In this document: in pieces, positions 1-11,191 of the stretch
Layout: each line of letters starts with the position of its first letter
Numbering within the stretch: position 1 is the first letter of the stretch
From: Stutzerimonas stutzeri
GTDB taxonomy: Bacteria; Pseudomonadota; Gammaproteobacteria; Pseudomonadales; Pseudomonadaceae
Length of the DNA: 64,000 bases
Direction of reading: 5' to 3'
NCBI GenBank assembly: GCA_002345575.1
Contig: DDVX01000016.1
Span: 73,152 to 137,151, forward strand
The notes under the pieces: generated by a model
What the model saw: the letters and a program-made list of their open reading frames with translations, nothing else
Databases searched by the model: none
What the model was told of the DNA's origin: nothing
Made by a program: the position numbers and the translations under genes

Positions 1-146
1 AACCCTGAACCGGTTTGATCCAAGGTTGGTGAACGCACTCAGCCTAGGAGATAACAGCTGTAGAAGCCGCGATCTCACCGCCACAACCAGGATAAGACGA
101 CGTTTTATTGCGGCCTTGGCCACGCAGAATCGCTTTTTACAGCCTG

Positions 147-578
147 TTACTGCGACCACTCCCCGCCAGCACTCTCACAATCGATCTTGGCCTGGGCTTG
201 ATCACTCGCCTCGTAGTGATAAGTCACGATGCGTGCATCCTCCGGCACGGTCGTCGGCATTGGAGTGTCCTTGGCCTGGCTTCCGGTAGCCCGCTCATTG
301 GCAAGGGTTTCCGGGGTCATGGCTGCGGTGCAGATCCCGAAGTGACCCGCTGGGCAGCTGTCACGCACCTCACGACGCGAGCTCTCGACCGCTTCATCGT
401 TCTGGCAGACCCACTCGATATCCTCTACCTCCATGCCTCGATACTCGAAGCATTTCTCGGTGACCACAGGCGGCGGTACAGCCGCCGAGGTTTCGACAGT
501 CACATAACAGGAGTTGGCAGCCGCCGAAAAGCTCGATAGGGCGACGATGGCAAGCAATATGGAACGCAGCAGAGTCAT
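147..578 (-). CDS. Small secreted Cys-containing protein, function unknown
   Basis: The product is 143 residues. It begins with a clear Sec signal peptide (residues 1 to about 21, hydrophobic core LLRSILLAIVAL, likely cut after Ala), so the mature protein is probably periplasmic. The mature part has six cysteines (near residues 24, 43, 58, 75, 83 and 133), an even number that would suit three disulfides. A Pro-rich stretch follows the first Cys. I recognise no family. It is transcribed away from ahcY; the 344 bp upstream includes the ahcY leader on the other strand. The signal peptide and the length of the frame support a real gene. No function is inferred. Confidence 0.6.
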   Translation of the reverse strand: MTLLRSILLAIVALSSFSAAANSCYVTVETSAAVPPPVVTEKCFEYRGMEVEDIEWVCQNDEAVESSRREVRDSCPAGHFGICTAAMTPETLANERATGSQAKDTPMPTTVPEDARIVTYHYEASDQAQAKIDCESAGGEWSQ

Positions 579-754
579 CCTGGAAGCTCCTGGAATTGCG
601 CCCGGCGGGGTTCACCGGACTTCTTAGGTTGACTGCTCTTGCAGCAGGCAAGTTCGACCCGCAACTTGCTATCCAGGATTGGCCGCAGCCGGTCGCGCAG
701 TTATAATCGCCGGGTTTCACACTGCCGACACCGCTCGGCCGTGCCCGCCACCTG

Positions 755-893
755 TCCGAGGGGCGCTGCAGCAGGGCGAAAGCCTGTTTCGGATCTCGCC
801 ACGCGTCTTAATTGTCGCGCCGCAGCAGATCCAAATCAGGTTTCACCTGTCAGGCTCGGATGGGGCGTTTCCTAAAACGCATCAACGGCGCCC
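755..893 (+). promoter_or_regulatory. SAH riboswitch in the ahcY leader
   Basis: The 344-bp space before ahcY carries the hallmarks of the S-adenosylhomocysteine riboswitch: CCGAGGGGCGCTGCAGC at 756-772, CAGGCTCGG at 851-859 and ACGGCGCCC at 885-893. CCGAG can pair with CTCGG to close the main helix. GGGCGC (761-766) can pair with GCGCCC (888-893) to form the pseudoknot. SAH riboswitches are known to turn on ahcY and methyl-cycle genes in Pseudomonas when SAH accumulates. The element ends about 30 nt before the start codon, which fits control of translation or early termination. Positions 579-754 hold nothing else I can identify. Confidence 0.85.
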
Positions 894-922
894 ATTCGCA
901 AAAAACGAATGGAGACTCTTTA

Positions 923-2332
923 ATGAGTGCTGTCATGACGCCTGCCGATTTTAACGATTTCAAGGTCGCCGACATTTCCCTGGCCGCTTGGGGCCGTCGC
1001 GAGATCATCATCGCCGAATCTGAAATGCCCGCCCTGATGGGCCTGCGCAAAAAGTACGCCGCCGAACAACCGCTCAAAGGCGCGAAGATCCTCGGCTGCA
1101 TCCACATGACCATCCAGACCGCCGTGCTGATCGAGACCCTGATTGCACTGGGCGCCGAAGTCCGCTGGTCCTCCTGCAACATCTTCTCCACCCAGGATCA
1201 GGCCGCCGCCGCCATTGCCGCCGCCGGCATCCCGGTGTTCGCCTGGAAGGGTGAGACCGAAGAAGAATACGAGTGGTGCATCGAGCAGACCATCCTCAAG
1301 GACGGCCAGCCGTGGGACGCCAACATGGTGCTGGACGACGGCGGTGACCTGACTCAGATTCTCCACGACAAGTATCCGCAGGTATTGGAGAGCGTCCACG
1401 GCATCACCGAAGAAACCACCACCGGCGTGCATCGTCTGCTAGACATGCTCAAGGCCGGCACCCTGAAAGTCCCGGCGATCAATGTCAACGACGCGGTCAC
1501 CAAGAGCAAGAACGACAACAAGTACGGCTGCCGTCACAGCCTCAACGACGCCATCAAGCGCGGCACCGACCACCTGCTGTCCGGCAAGCAGGCGCTGGTG
1601 ATCGGCTACGGCGACGTAGGCAAGGGCTCGGCACAATCGCTGCGCCAGGAAGGCATGATCGTCAAGATTTCGGAAATCGATCCGATCTGCGCCATGCAGG
1701 CCTGTATGGACGGCTTCGAGCTGGTCTCCCCATACAAAGACGGCATCAATGACGGCACCGACGCCTGCATTGACGCCGCGCTGCTGGGCAAGATCGACCT
1801 GATCGTCACCACCACCGGCAACGCCAACGTCTGTGACGCGGGCATGCTTAAGGCGCTAAAGAAACGCGCCGTGGTATGCAACATCGGTCACTTCGACAAT
1901 GAGATCGACACTGCCTTCATGCGCAAGAACTGGGCATGGGAAGAGGTCAAGCCACAGGTGCACAAGATCCACCGCACCGGCGCCGATAGCTTCGATCCGG
2001 CCAACGACGACTACCTGATCCTGCTGGCCGAAGGCCGCCTAGTGAACCTGGGCAACGCCACCGGCCACCCGAGCCGCATCATGGATGGCTCGTTCGCCAA
2101 CCAGGTGCTGGCGCAGATCTTCCTGTTCGAGCAGAAGTTCGCCGACATGCTGCCCGCGCACAAGGCCGAGCGCCTGACCGTGGAAGTGCTGCCGAAGAAG
2201 CTCGACGAAGAAGTGGCGCTGGAAATGGTCAAGGGCTTCGGCGGAGTGATCACTCAGCTGACACCGAAACAGGCCGAATACATCGGCGTGGCGGTTGAAG
2301 GGCCATTCAAGCCGGACAGCTATCGCTACTGA
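923..2332 (+). CDS. ahcY: Adenosylhomocysteinase (SAH hydrolase)
   Basis: This cytosolic enzyme (469 aa) splits S-adenosylhomocysteine into adenosine and homocysteine, removing the inhibitor of methyltransferases. Visible features are the NAD-binding GYGDVGKG loop (about residues 228-235), the LDDGGDLT segment (about 137-144), and the conserved C-terminus ending KPDSYRY. The frame is open upstream to 812. The start at 923 is chosen because it follows a GGAG Shine-Dalgarno, matches family N-termini (MSAVMTPADF), and leaves the riboswitch untranslated. It is followed after 107 bp by metF, and the two probably form one methyl-cycle transcript under SAH control. Confidence 0.97.
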   Translation: MSAVMTPADFNDFKVADISLAAWGRREIIIAESEMPALMGLRKKYAAEQPLKGAKILGCIHMTIQTAVLIETLIALGAEVRWSSCNIFSTQDQAAAAIAAAGIPVFAWKGETEEEYEWCIEQTILKDGQPWDANMVLDDGGDLTQILHDKYPQVLESVHGITEETTTGVHRLLDMLKAGTLKVPAINVNDAVTKSKNDNKYGCRHSLNDAIKRGTDHLLSGKQALVIGYGDVGKGSAQSLRQEGMIVKISEIDPICAMQACMDGFELVSPYKDGINDGTDACIDAALLGKIDLIVTTTGNANVCDAGMLKALKKRAVVCNIGHFDNEIDTAFMRKNWAWEEVKPQVHKIHRTGADSFDPANDDYLILLAEGRLVNLGNATGHPSRIMDGSFANQVLAQIFLFEQKFADMLPAHKAERLTVEVLPKKLDEEVALEMVKGFGGVITQLTPKQAEYIGVAVEGPFKPDSYRY

Positions 2333-2337
2333 TCGCC

Positions 2338-2410
2338 GTAGGGTGGAAACGGCCAAAGGCCGTTGCCACCTACCCCATCCCAGGCGGTGGAGGCGCGCGA
2401 CGCGTCCACC
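2338..2410 (+). repeat. GTAGGGTGG-type palindromic intergenic repeat
   Basis: The ahcY-metF gap holds an imperfect palindrome, GTAGGGTGGAAACGGCC then GGCCGTTGCCACCTAC (2338-2373). A second inverted pair follows (GGTGGA at 2386, TCCACC at 2405). A related GTAGGGTGGAAGT hairpin lies after rsmE at 14873-14902. The shared opening suggests a dispersed REP-like element. It may also act as an mRNA stem inside the ahcY-metF transcript. Confidence 0.5.
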
Positions 2411-2439
2411 CCAGCCTGAAGCAGTCAAAGGAACTACTG

Positions 2440-3291
2440 ATGACTTCTGCGAACCGCCCTTCGATCAGCTTCGAGTTCTTTCCCACCAAGACCGAAGCCG
2501 GGCACGAAAAACTGCTGACCACTGCAAGACGTCTGGCCGAGTACAAGCCGGATTTCTTCTCTTGCACTTACGGTGCCGGTGGTTCAACCCGTGACCGCAC
2601 ACTGAACACTGTGCTGCAGCTCGACGGCGAGGTAAAAGTGCCCACCGCACCGCACCTCTCCTGCGTCGGCGACAGCAAGGGTGAGCTGCGTGAACTGCTG
2701 AATATCTATAAGGACGCCGGCATCCGCCGTATCGTCGCGCTGCGCGGCGACCTGCCGTCCGGGATGGGTATGGCCAGTGGTGAATTGCGCTACGCCAATG
2801 AGCTGGTGGAATTCATTCGTGCCGAAACGGGCGATCACTTCTATATCGAAATTGCGGCCTACCCGGAGATGCATCCTCAGGCACGCAATTTCGAGGACGA
2901 TCTCGCCAACTTCGTGCGCAAAGCCCACGCTGGAGCTGACAGCGCCATCACCCAGTATTTCTTCAACGCCGACTGCTACTTCTACTTCGTAGAACGCGTC
3001 CGCAAGCTGGGCGTGGAAACGCCAATCGTGCCGGGCATCATGCCGATTACCAACTACAGCAAGCTGGCGCGCTTTTCCGATGCCTGCGGGGCGGAAATTC
3101 CGCGCTGGGTGCGCAAGCAGTTGGAAGCCTATGGTGACGACATGGACAGCATCCAGGCTTTCGGCACCCAGGTCATCAGCGAGATGTGCGAGGAATTGCT
3201 CGCCGGCGGCGCGCCGGGCCTGCATTTCTATACCCTTAACCAGGCCGATCCCAGCCTGGCGATCTGGGACAACCTCAACCTGAACCGCTGA
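2440..3291 (+). CDS. metF: 5,10-methylenetetrahydrofolate reductase
   Basis: This cytosolic FAD enzyme (283 aa) makes 5-methyl-THF for methionine synthase. The N-terminus SISFEFFPTKTEAGHEK is the family's conserved first barrel strand with its catalytic Glu. TYGAGGSTRD, ALRGDLP and AAYPEMHPQ follow in the usual order, and ITQYFFNADCYFYF is the conserved later motif. Length is normal for bacterial MetF. An AAGGAACT ribosome site precedes the ATG. Its position behind riboswitch-controlled ahcY links homocysteine release to remethylation. Confidence 0.96.
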   Translation: MTSANRPSISFEFFPTKTEAGHEKLLTTARRLAEYKPDFFSCTYGAGGSTRDRTLNTVLQLDGEVKVPTAPHLSCVGDSKGELRELLNIYKDAGIRRIVALRGDLPSGMGMASGELRYANELVEFIRAETGDHFYIEIAAYPEMHPQARNFEDDLANFVRKAHAGADSAITQYFFNADCYFYFVERVRKLGVETPIVPGIMPITNYSKLARFSDACGAEIPRWVRKQLEAYGDDMDSIQAFGTQVISEMCEELLAGGAPGLHFYTLNQADPSLAIWDNLNLNR

Positions 3292-3308
3292 TTCCAAGGT
3301 GCTCTACT

Positions 3309-3336
3309 ACAGCCCCCTGAACAAATTGGGGGCTGT
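3309..3336 (+). terminator. Putative terminator after metF
   Basis: A 9-bp perfect stem (ACAGCCCCC / GGGGGCTGT) with a 10-nt loop starts 18 bp after the metF stop. The T-tract is poor (TTC), so efficiency is uncertain. Confidence 0.5.
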
Positions 3337-3389
3337 TCAATGAACCTGCGAACTGACACACTGTCCCACCAATGCGGCGTAAACAAGCT

Positions 3390-3399
3390 TTGTTATACT
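3390..3399 (+). promoter_or_regulatory. Putative extended -10 promoter of the DEAD-box helicase gene
   Basis: TTGTTATACT contains an extended -10 (TGT followed by TATACT at 3394-3399) without a good -35. If used, it gives a leader of about 130 nt before the start at 3534. Confidence 0.35.
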
Positions 3400-3533
3400 C
3401 CGCGCTTCCGCCAGGCTTACGACCGGATGCCAGCATACTCAATGCGGTAGGACCGGACGGGATCGCACGCCAGTCGCGATTCAAGCCAGGCATGACCATC
3501 CAGGGCCTTGCCCTATACAAGACAGGATCACTC

Positions 3534-5342
<1,809 letters not shown>

Positions 5343-5365
5343 TAGTCTGCACGTCGGACACCAAC

Positions 5366-5393
5366 GAAAACGCCGCCCTCGGGCGGCGTTTTC
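5366..5393. terminator. Bidirectional terminator between rhlE and the efflux operon
   Basis: A perfect 13-bp inverted repeat GAAAACGCCGCCC / GGGCGGCGTTTTC with a 2-nt TC spacer has a T-run on both strands. It sits between the convergent rhlE and the outer-membrane efflux gene. Confidence 0.9.
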
Positions 5394-5417
5394 ATTTCCA
5401 GGGCAAGTGCTGCGGAG

Positions 5418-6845
5418 TTAGCCTTCGTCGCCGACAACCGGGTCGGTTTGAGCATCCCAGCCACCACCCAGCGCTTTGAACAGCTCTACTTCACTGACCA
5501 GCTGCGCCAGACGATCACTGATGAACTGCTGCCGCACATTGAACAGCTGACGCTGGGCATCGAGCAGAGTCAGGTAGCTGTCCACGCCGGTGCGATAGCG
5601 TTGGTCAGCCAGACGCAGATAATCCTCGCTGGTTTCCAGCAGATCACGCTGCGCCTGCACCTGGCGGGCGTAGGTCTGCTGCGCAGCCAGACCATCGGCC
5701 ACTTCACGGAAAGCCGTCTGGATCGTCGATTCGTACTCCGCCACCTGGATGTTGCGGCTGATCTCAGCGTAATCCCGGTTCGCCCGCAGCTGGCCGGCAT
5801 TGAAGATCGGCACGCTGATGCTTGGCGAGAAGGTCCAGTAGTCGGAGCCGCTGTCGAATAGGCCGGACAGCTGACTGCTGGCACTGCCCACCGCGCCCGT
5901 CAGGCTGATGCGCGGGAAGAACGCCGCCCTCGCCGCGCCGATATTGGCATTGGCTGCGCGCAGCTGGTACTCGGCACGAATGATATCGGGGCGCCGATAA
6001 AGCAGATCGGAAGGCAAGCCTACCGGCAGTTCCGCCAGCTGATTGCGCTCCAGCTCACCATCCGGCAGGAGATTGGACGAAACGTTCTGCCCTAGCAGGC
6101 GGCTCAGCGCGTTGCGATCCTGGGCGACCAGGCGGGTGTACTGCTCGATACGTACACGAGCGGTATCCACCGAGCTGCGCGCTTGGCTCAGTTCCAGCGC
6201 CGAGGCGACACCCACGTCGAAACTGCGCTGAGTCAGCGCCAGGCTTTGCTCAAAGGTCTTGAGCGTATCGCGACTGACCTCCAGCAGCGCCTGGTCCGCC
6301 TGCAGCGTCAGCCAGGCATTGGCGACGCTGGCGATCAGGCTGATGCGTGCACTTTGCTGAGCCGCCTCGGTGGCGAAGAACTCTTGCAGCGCCTGCTCGC
6401 GCAGGCTACCCAGACGGCCAAACAGATCCAGCTCCCAGGCCACGCCGAGCGTCGCGCTGTACTGGCTGGCGATATTGCCCTGGCCGGTCTGATTGAGATC
6501 ACCCGGAGTACGGCTGCGAGTACCGCCAGCATCGGCGCTCACCGCCGGCAGCAGGTCTGCACGCTGAATTCGGTACAGCGCGCGATAGGCCTCGACGCTC
6601 AGTGCGGCGACGCGCAGGTCGCGGTTGTTCTCCAGCGCAACATCAATCAGCTGGCGCAGCTGCGGGTCCCGGAAGAACTGCTGCCAGTCCAGATCTTGCG
6701 CCTGGCTCGCACTGCCCTGCGGCGTGTAGGCCTCACTTTCAGGCCAGTTGGCCGCTACGGGGCTATCCGGGCGCTGGTAGTCAGGGATCAGCGAGCACCC
6801 ACCAAGCGCTGCTGCCAGCGCCAGGGTCAATAGCGACTTATTCAT
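5418..6845 (-). CDS. RND efflux outer-membrane lipoprotein (OprM/TtgC family)
   Basis: This is the trimeric outer-membrane channel of a tripartite drug efflux pump (475 aa). It has a lipoprotein signal with lipobox LGGC (Cys17), followed by two repeats of the outer-membrane efflux (TolC-like) domain. Recognisable segments include YRIQRADLLPAVSA, LRREAL-type coiled coil, and RPDIIRAEYQLRAANANIGAARAAFFPRISLTG. It is the last gene of the operon and its ATG overlaps the pump gene's TGA by 4 bp, so translation is probably coupled. It is orthologous in position to P. aeruginosa oprM. I leave the symbol open because Pseudomonas species use oprM and ttgC for the same gene. Confidence 0.93.
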   Translation of the reverse strand: MNKSLLTLALAAALGGCSLIPDYQRPDSPVAANWPESEAYTPQGSASQAQDLDWQQFFRDPQLRQLIDVALENNRDLRVAALSVEAYRALYRIQRADLLPAVSADAGGTRSRTPGDLNQTGQGNIASQYSATLGVAWELDLFGRLGSLREQALQEFFATEAAQQSARISLIASVANAWLTLQADQALLEVSRDTLKTFEQSLALTQRSFDVGVASALELSQARSSVDTARVRIEQYTRLVAQDRNALSRLLGQNVSSNLLPDGELERNQLAELPVGLPSDLLYRRPDIIRAEYQLRAANANIGAARAAFFPRISLTGAVGSASSQLSGLFDSGSDYWTFSPSISVPIFNAGQLRANRDYAEISRNIQVAEYESTIQTAFREVADGLAAQQTYARQVQAQRDLLETSEDYLRLADQRYRTGVDSYLTLLDAQRQLFNVRQQFISDRLAQLVSEVELFKALGGGWDAQTDPVVGDEG

Positions 6846-9800
6846 TGCGCATCTCCTTTCTGCTCGTCAGGAGCGGCCTTTTTGCGTTCCAGCGAAGACA
6901 CCATCAGGTAGAACAGCGGTACCCAGAAGATCACCAGCACGGTCGCGGTAATCATTCCGCCGATCACACCGGTACCGATGGCATGCGAGCTGCCGGCACC
7001 GGCGCCACTGGCCAATGCCAGGGGCACCACGCCCAGGGTAAAGGCCAGCGAAGTCATGATGATCGGACGCAGACGCAGACGGCAGGCATGCACGGCGGCA
7101 TCGAAGCGGCTCATGCCTTCTTCGTGCAGGTCCTTGGCGAATTCGACAATCAGGATGGCGTTCTTCGCGGTCAGGCCGATGGTGGTCAGCAAACCGACCT
7201 GGAAGAACACGTCATTGGACAGGCCGCGCCCCATGGTCGCCAGCAATGCGCCGATAACGCCGAGCGGCACCACCAGCATCACAGCAAAGGGGATCGACCA
7301 GCTTTCGTACAGCGCCGCCAGACAGAGGAACACTACCAGCAGCGACAGCGCATAGAGCGCCGGCGCCTGATCACCGGAAAGGCGCTCCTCGAAGGACAGC
7401 CCCGTCCAGGAAATCCCCACGCCCTCCGGCAATTGCTGGGCAAGCTCTTCCACTACCGCCATGGCATCGCCAGAACTGTAACCCGGCGCAGCCTGGCCCA
7501 TGATTTCCATCGCCGACACGCCGTTGTAGCGCGACAGTTTGGGCGGACCGTAGATCCACTCGCCGCTGGCGAAGGCACTGAACGGCACCATTTCGCCCTG
7601 ATCGTTGCGCACGAACCACTTCTTGAGGTCTTCCGGGTTCATCCGCGAACTGGCCTCGCCCTGCATGTACACGCGCTTGACGCGGCCACGGTCGATGAAG
7701 TCGTTGATGTAGCTCGAACCCCAGCCAATCGACAGTGCATTGTTGATCGCAGCGTGCGAGAGGCCGAGCACCCGCGCCTTCTCGTCATCGATCAGCAACC
7801 GGTACTGCGGCTCGTCATTCAGACCGTTGGGGCGTACACCGGCGAGCATTGGATGTTGCCCAGCAAGGCCGAGGAACTGGTTGCGCGCTGCCATCAGCGC
7901 ATCATGGCCAACACCGGCACGGTCCTGCAGGTAGAAGTTGAAGCCGGTGGCGTTACCCAACTCCATGACCGCAGGCGGCGCGAAGGCGAATACCATGGCA
8001 TCCCGGAAGGTGTTGAAGCGCTCCTGCGCGCGAAGGGCCAGCGAAGCGACATCCTGGCCTTCTGCTGTGCGCTCGTCCCAAGGCTTGAGGCCGATAAAGG
8101 CCATCGCCGAGTTCTGCCCACGCCCGGCGAAGTTGAAGCCGGTAATGGTGAACACCGAGTTGACGACGTCGCCCTCTTCCTTCAACAGATACTCACGCAC
8201 GCCATCGATGGTCTTCTGCGTACGCTCTGCAGTAGAACCGGCTGGTGTCTGGACCTGGGCAAACAGCACGCCCTGATCTTCTTCGGGCAGGAACGAGGTG
8301 GGAAGGCGGGTAAACAGCAACACCATGATTCCGACGAGGACCACGTACAGCAGGAGAAAGGGCACCTTGCGCCGAAGCACACGACGTACGCCATTCTCAT
8401 AGCGCCCGACGCCACGCTCGAAGCTGCGGTTGAACCAGCCAAAAAAGCCGCGCTTGGCATGATGCTGCCCCTTGGGGATGGGCTTGAGCATGGTTGCGCA
8501 CAGCGCCGGGGTGAAGATCAGCGCGACGATTACCGACAGCGTCATCGCCGAGGCAATAGTGATTGCGAACTGCCGATAGATGACTCCCGTGGAGCCACCG
8601 AAAAACGCCATCGGCACGAACACCGCAGACAACACCAGGCCGATGCCGACCAGCGCGCCCTGGATCTGCCCCATGGACTTGCGTGTTGCCTCCACCGGCG
8701 ACAGCCCTTCCTCGGCCATCACCCGCTCGACGTTTTCCACCACCACGATGGCATCGTCCACCAGCAGGCCGATAGCCAGCACCATTGCGAACATCGTCAG
8801 CGTATTGATGCTGAAGCCGAACATCGAGAGCACGCCGAACGTACCCAGCAGTACCACCGGCACCGCCAGCGTCGGAATCAGCGTGGCGCGGAAGTTCTGC
8901 AGGAACAGGTACATCACCAGGAACACCAGGGCGATGGCTTCGAACAGCGTGTAGACCACACCGGTGATCGAGGCAGACACCACGGGCGAGGTGTCATACG
9001 GGTAGACGACTGCCATGCCCGGCGGGAAGAACGGCTCCAGCTCGGCGATGGTGGCACGCACAGCCTTGGCGGTATTTAGCGCGTTCGCACCAGTCGCAAG
9101 CTTGATACCGATGGCCGATGCCGGCATGCCGTTATATAGGGCACTGATGGCCGAGTTCTGCTCAGCCAGCGCGACCCTGGCGACGTCGCCCAGCCGGACC
9201 TGCGAGCCATCGTTACTGACCTTGAGCAGGATGTTGCGGAATTCCTCAGGCGTCTGCAGGCGCGTCTTGCCGATGATGGTCGCACTCAGCTGCTGGCCCG
9301 GCACGGCAGGGAGACCACCGAATTGGCCGGCCGAAATCTGCACGTTCTGCGCACGAATGGCGTCTGCCACATCCACAGGGGTCAAGGCGAAATTGTTCAG
9401 CTTGGCCGGGTCGAGCCAGATGCGCATTGCATATTGCGAGCCGAACACCTGAAAGTCGCCCACACCGGCGGTACGGGAAATGGGGTCCTGAATATTGGAA
9501 ACGATGTAGTCCGACAAGTCGCCTCTGGTCATGCTGCCGTCCTTGGAAATCACTCCGAGGACCATGAGGAAGTTGCGCACGGACTTGGTGACCCGGATGC
9601 CCTGCTGCTGCACTTCCTGCGGCAGTAGCGGCGTGGCCAGCTGCAGCTTGTTCTGCACCTGGACCTGGGCAATGTCCGGGTTGACACCTTGGTTGAAAGT
9701 AACGGTGATCGACATGCTGCCGTCGGAGTTACTCTCAGACGACATGTAGCGGAAGCCGTCGATGCCGTTCATCTGCTGCTCGATGACCTGCACCACGGTG

Positions 9801-9976
9801 TCCTGCACCGTCTGCGCTGATGCGCCGGGGTAGCTGACCTGGATGCCGACTGCGGGCGGGGCGATGCTGGGGTACTGATTGACGGGCAGGCCGAGAATGG
9901 ACAGGCCGCCAGCGAGCATGATCACCAGGGCGATGACCCAGGCAAAAATGGGCCGGTCGATAAAGAATCTGGACAT
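6842..9976 (-). CDS. RND inner-membrane multidrug transporter (MexB/TtgB/AcrB family)
   Basis: This proton-driven inner-membrane pump (1044 aa) is the usual length of the HAE1 family. It starts MSRFFIDRPIFAWVIALVIM. The proton-relay pair D407-D408 lies in AIGLLVDDAIVVVENVERV, and the conserved TAKNAILIVEFAKD helix follows later. Two large periplasmic loops carry the substrate-binding and TolC-docking parts. It is preceded by the membrane-fusion gene (24 bp gap) and followed by the outer-membrane gene (overlap). Family pumps export antibiotics, solvents and dyes; the specific substrates cannot be read from sequence. Confidence 0.96.
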   Translation of the reverse strand: MSRFFIDRPIFAWVIALVIMLAGGLSILGLPVNQYPSIAPPAVGIQVSYPGASAQTVQDTVVQVIEQQMNGIDGFRYMSSESNSDGSMSITVTFNQGVNPDIAQVQVQNKLQLATPLLPQEVQQQGIRVTKSVRNFLMVLGVISKDGSMTRGDLSDYIVSNIQDPISRTAGVGDFQVFGSQYAMRIWLDPAKLNNFALTPVDVADAIRAQNVQISAGQFGGLPAVPGQQLSATIIGKTRLQTPEEFRNILLKVSNDGSQVRLGDVARVALAEQNSAISALYNGMPASAIGIKLATGANALNTAKAVRATIAELEPFFPPGMAVVYPYDTSPVVSASITGVVYTLFEAIALVFLVMYLFLQNFRATLIPTLAVPVVLLGTFGVLSMFGFSINTLTMFAMVLAIGLLVDDAIVVVENVERVMAEEGLSPVEATRKSMGQIQGALVGIGLVLSAVFVPMAFFGGSTGVIYRQFAITIASAMTLSVIVALIFTPALCATMLKPIPKGQHHAKRGFFGWFNRSFERGVGRYENGVRRVLRRKVPFLLLYVVLVGIMVLLFTRLPTSFLPEEDQGVLFAQVQTPAGSTAERTQKTIDGVREYLLKEEGDVVNSVFTITGFNFAGRGQNSAMAFIGLKPWDERTAEGQDVASLALRAQERFNTFRDAMVFAFAPPAVMELGNATGFNFYLQDRAGVGHDALMAARNQFLGLAGQHPMLAGVRPNGLNDEPQYRLLIDDEKARVLGLSHAAINNALSIGWGSSYINDFIDRGRVKRVYMQGEASSRMNPEDLKKWFVRNDQGEMVPFSAFASGEWIYGPPKLSRYNGVSAMEIMGQAAPGYSSGDAMAVVEELAQQLPEGVGISWTGLSFEERLSGDQAPALYALSLLVVFLCLAALYESWSIPFAVMLVVPLGVIGALLATMGRGLSNDVFFQVGLLTTIGLTAKNAILIVEFAKDLHEEGMSRFDAAVHACRLRLRPIIMTSLAFTLGVVPLALASGAGAGSSHAIGTGVIGGMITATVLVIFWVPLFYLMVSSLERKKAAPDEQKGDAQ

Positions 9977-10000
9977 GGGGTGGTTATCCTTGGCTCAGCC

Positions 10001-11122
10001 TTACTGGGCTTGTGGCTGGGCGGCGGCTACATTGCTGGCCGGAACGGGGTTGACCTCGGCGCCTGGCGCGATGAACTGCAGGCCTTCGGTGATCAGGCGA
10101 TCACCATCGACCAGGCCTTCGGTCACTAGCCAGCGGTTGCCAACGGTACGAGCTGTCTTGACCTGGCGCAGCTCGACCTTGTTCTCATCGTTGACCACCA
10201 GTGCGGTCGCCTGGCCGGTCGGGGTCCGTGTAATGCCCTGCTGTGGCGCCAGGATGGCTTCGTTCTTCACTCCGGCGAGCAGTCGCGCATGCACGAACAT
10301 ACCGGGCATCAGCATCTTGTCAGGGTTAGGGAACACCGCACGCAGCACCACCGAGCCGGTCCCCGCATCCACTGAAACTTCGGAGAATTCGAGCTTGCCC
10401 TCGTGGGGGTAGGCACTGCCATCCTCCAGAGTCAGGGTCGCCTTCGCCGCATTCTCACCGGCTTTTTGCAGGCGGCCTTCGGCGAGGTCGCGACGCAGGC
10501 CGAGCAGGTCACGGGCTGGCTGGGTGACATCGACGTAAATCGGATCCAGCTGCTGGATGATGGCCATTTCCTGCGCCTGGCCGCTGCTTACCAGCGCACC
10601 CTCAGTCACCGCCGAACGGCCGATCCGCCCGGAAATGGGCGCCAGTACTTTGGTGTAACGCACATTGATCCGCGCACGCTCCAGTTCCGCTTCGGCCTGC
10701 AGATTGGCCGCACGCGCCTCGTCATAAGCCTGCTTACTCACCGCCTGCTCCTTGACCAGCAGGGCATAACGATCGGAAAGGGATTTGGTCGAGGCCAGGC
10801 TGGCCTGAGCGCTCTTGTAGACCGCCTGGTAAACCGAATCGTCGATCTGGTACAGCTGCTGCCCGGCCTTGACGTCGCTGCCTTCAGTGAACAGGCGCTT
10901 CTGGATGATGCCATCGACCTGCGGACGCACTTCGGCGATGCGGAAGGGCTGGGCACGGCCCGGCAACTCAGTAGTCAGCGCGAAAGGCTCGGCCTTCAGC
11001 GTCACAAAGCCAACCTGAGGGACTTGCTGGGCGGCGGGTGCTGCAGCCTCTTCCTGGCAACCAGCGAGCAGGGACGCGGCGAAGAGAGTGATCAGGGCAG
11101 CACTGGCTGGCTTGATTGACAT
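10001..11122 (-). CDS. RND efflux periplasmic adaptor lipoprotein (MexA/TtgA family)
   Basis: This membrane-fusion protein (373 aa) joins the RND pump to the outer-membrane channel. Residues 1-22 form a lipoprotein signal ending SLLAGC (Cys22). A split lipoyl/hairpin region follows (RPQVDGIIQKRLFTEGSDVKAGQ and APISGRIGRSAVTEGALV). The frame is open to 11287, but MSIKPASAALITL at 11122 is the first start giving a lipobox, and it is preceded by GAGG. It is the first gene of the operon. Its promoter overlaps a TtgR-like operator, yet no regulator gene lies beside it. Confidence 0.93.
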   Translation of the reverse strand: MSIKPASAALITLFAASLLAGCQEEAAAPAAQQVPQVGFVTLKAEPFALTTELPGRAQPFRIAEVRPQVDGIIQKRLFTEGSDVKAGQQLYQIDDSVYQAVYKSAQASLASTKSLSDRYALLVKEQAVSKQAYDEARAANLQAEAELERARINVRYTKVLAPISGRIGRSAVTEGALVSSGQAQEMAIIQQLDPIYVDVTQPARDLLGLRRDLAEGRLQKAGENAAKATLTLEDGSAYPHEGKLEFSEVSVDAGTGSVVLRAVFPNPDKMLMPGMFVHARLLAGVKNEAILAPQQGITRTPTGQATALVVNDENKVELRQVKTARTVGNRWLVTEGLVDGDRLITEGLQFIAPGAEVNPVPASNVAAAQPQAQ

Positions 11123-11191
11123 GAAGGAGACCTCGTTGAACGAACAGTACCGCTGCAAGGACAGCAGCGGCAGACGCGAATGGCAAAGTAG

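Noticed and set aside
6602..9079. 825-codon open frame on the plus strand opposite the RND pump
   Set aside because: It is antisense to well-conserved pump and channel genes, rich in His/Gln/Arg as expected of a GC-rich shadow frame, and shows no domain.
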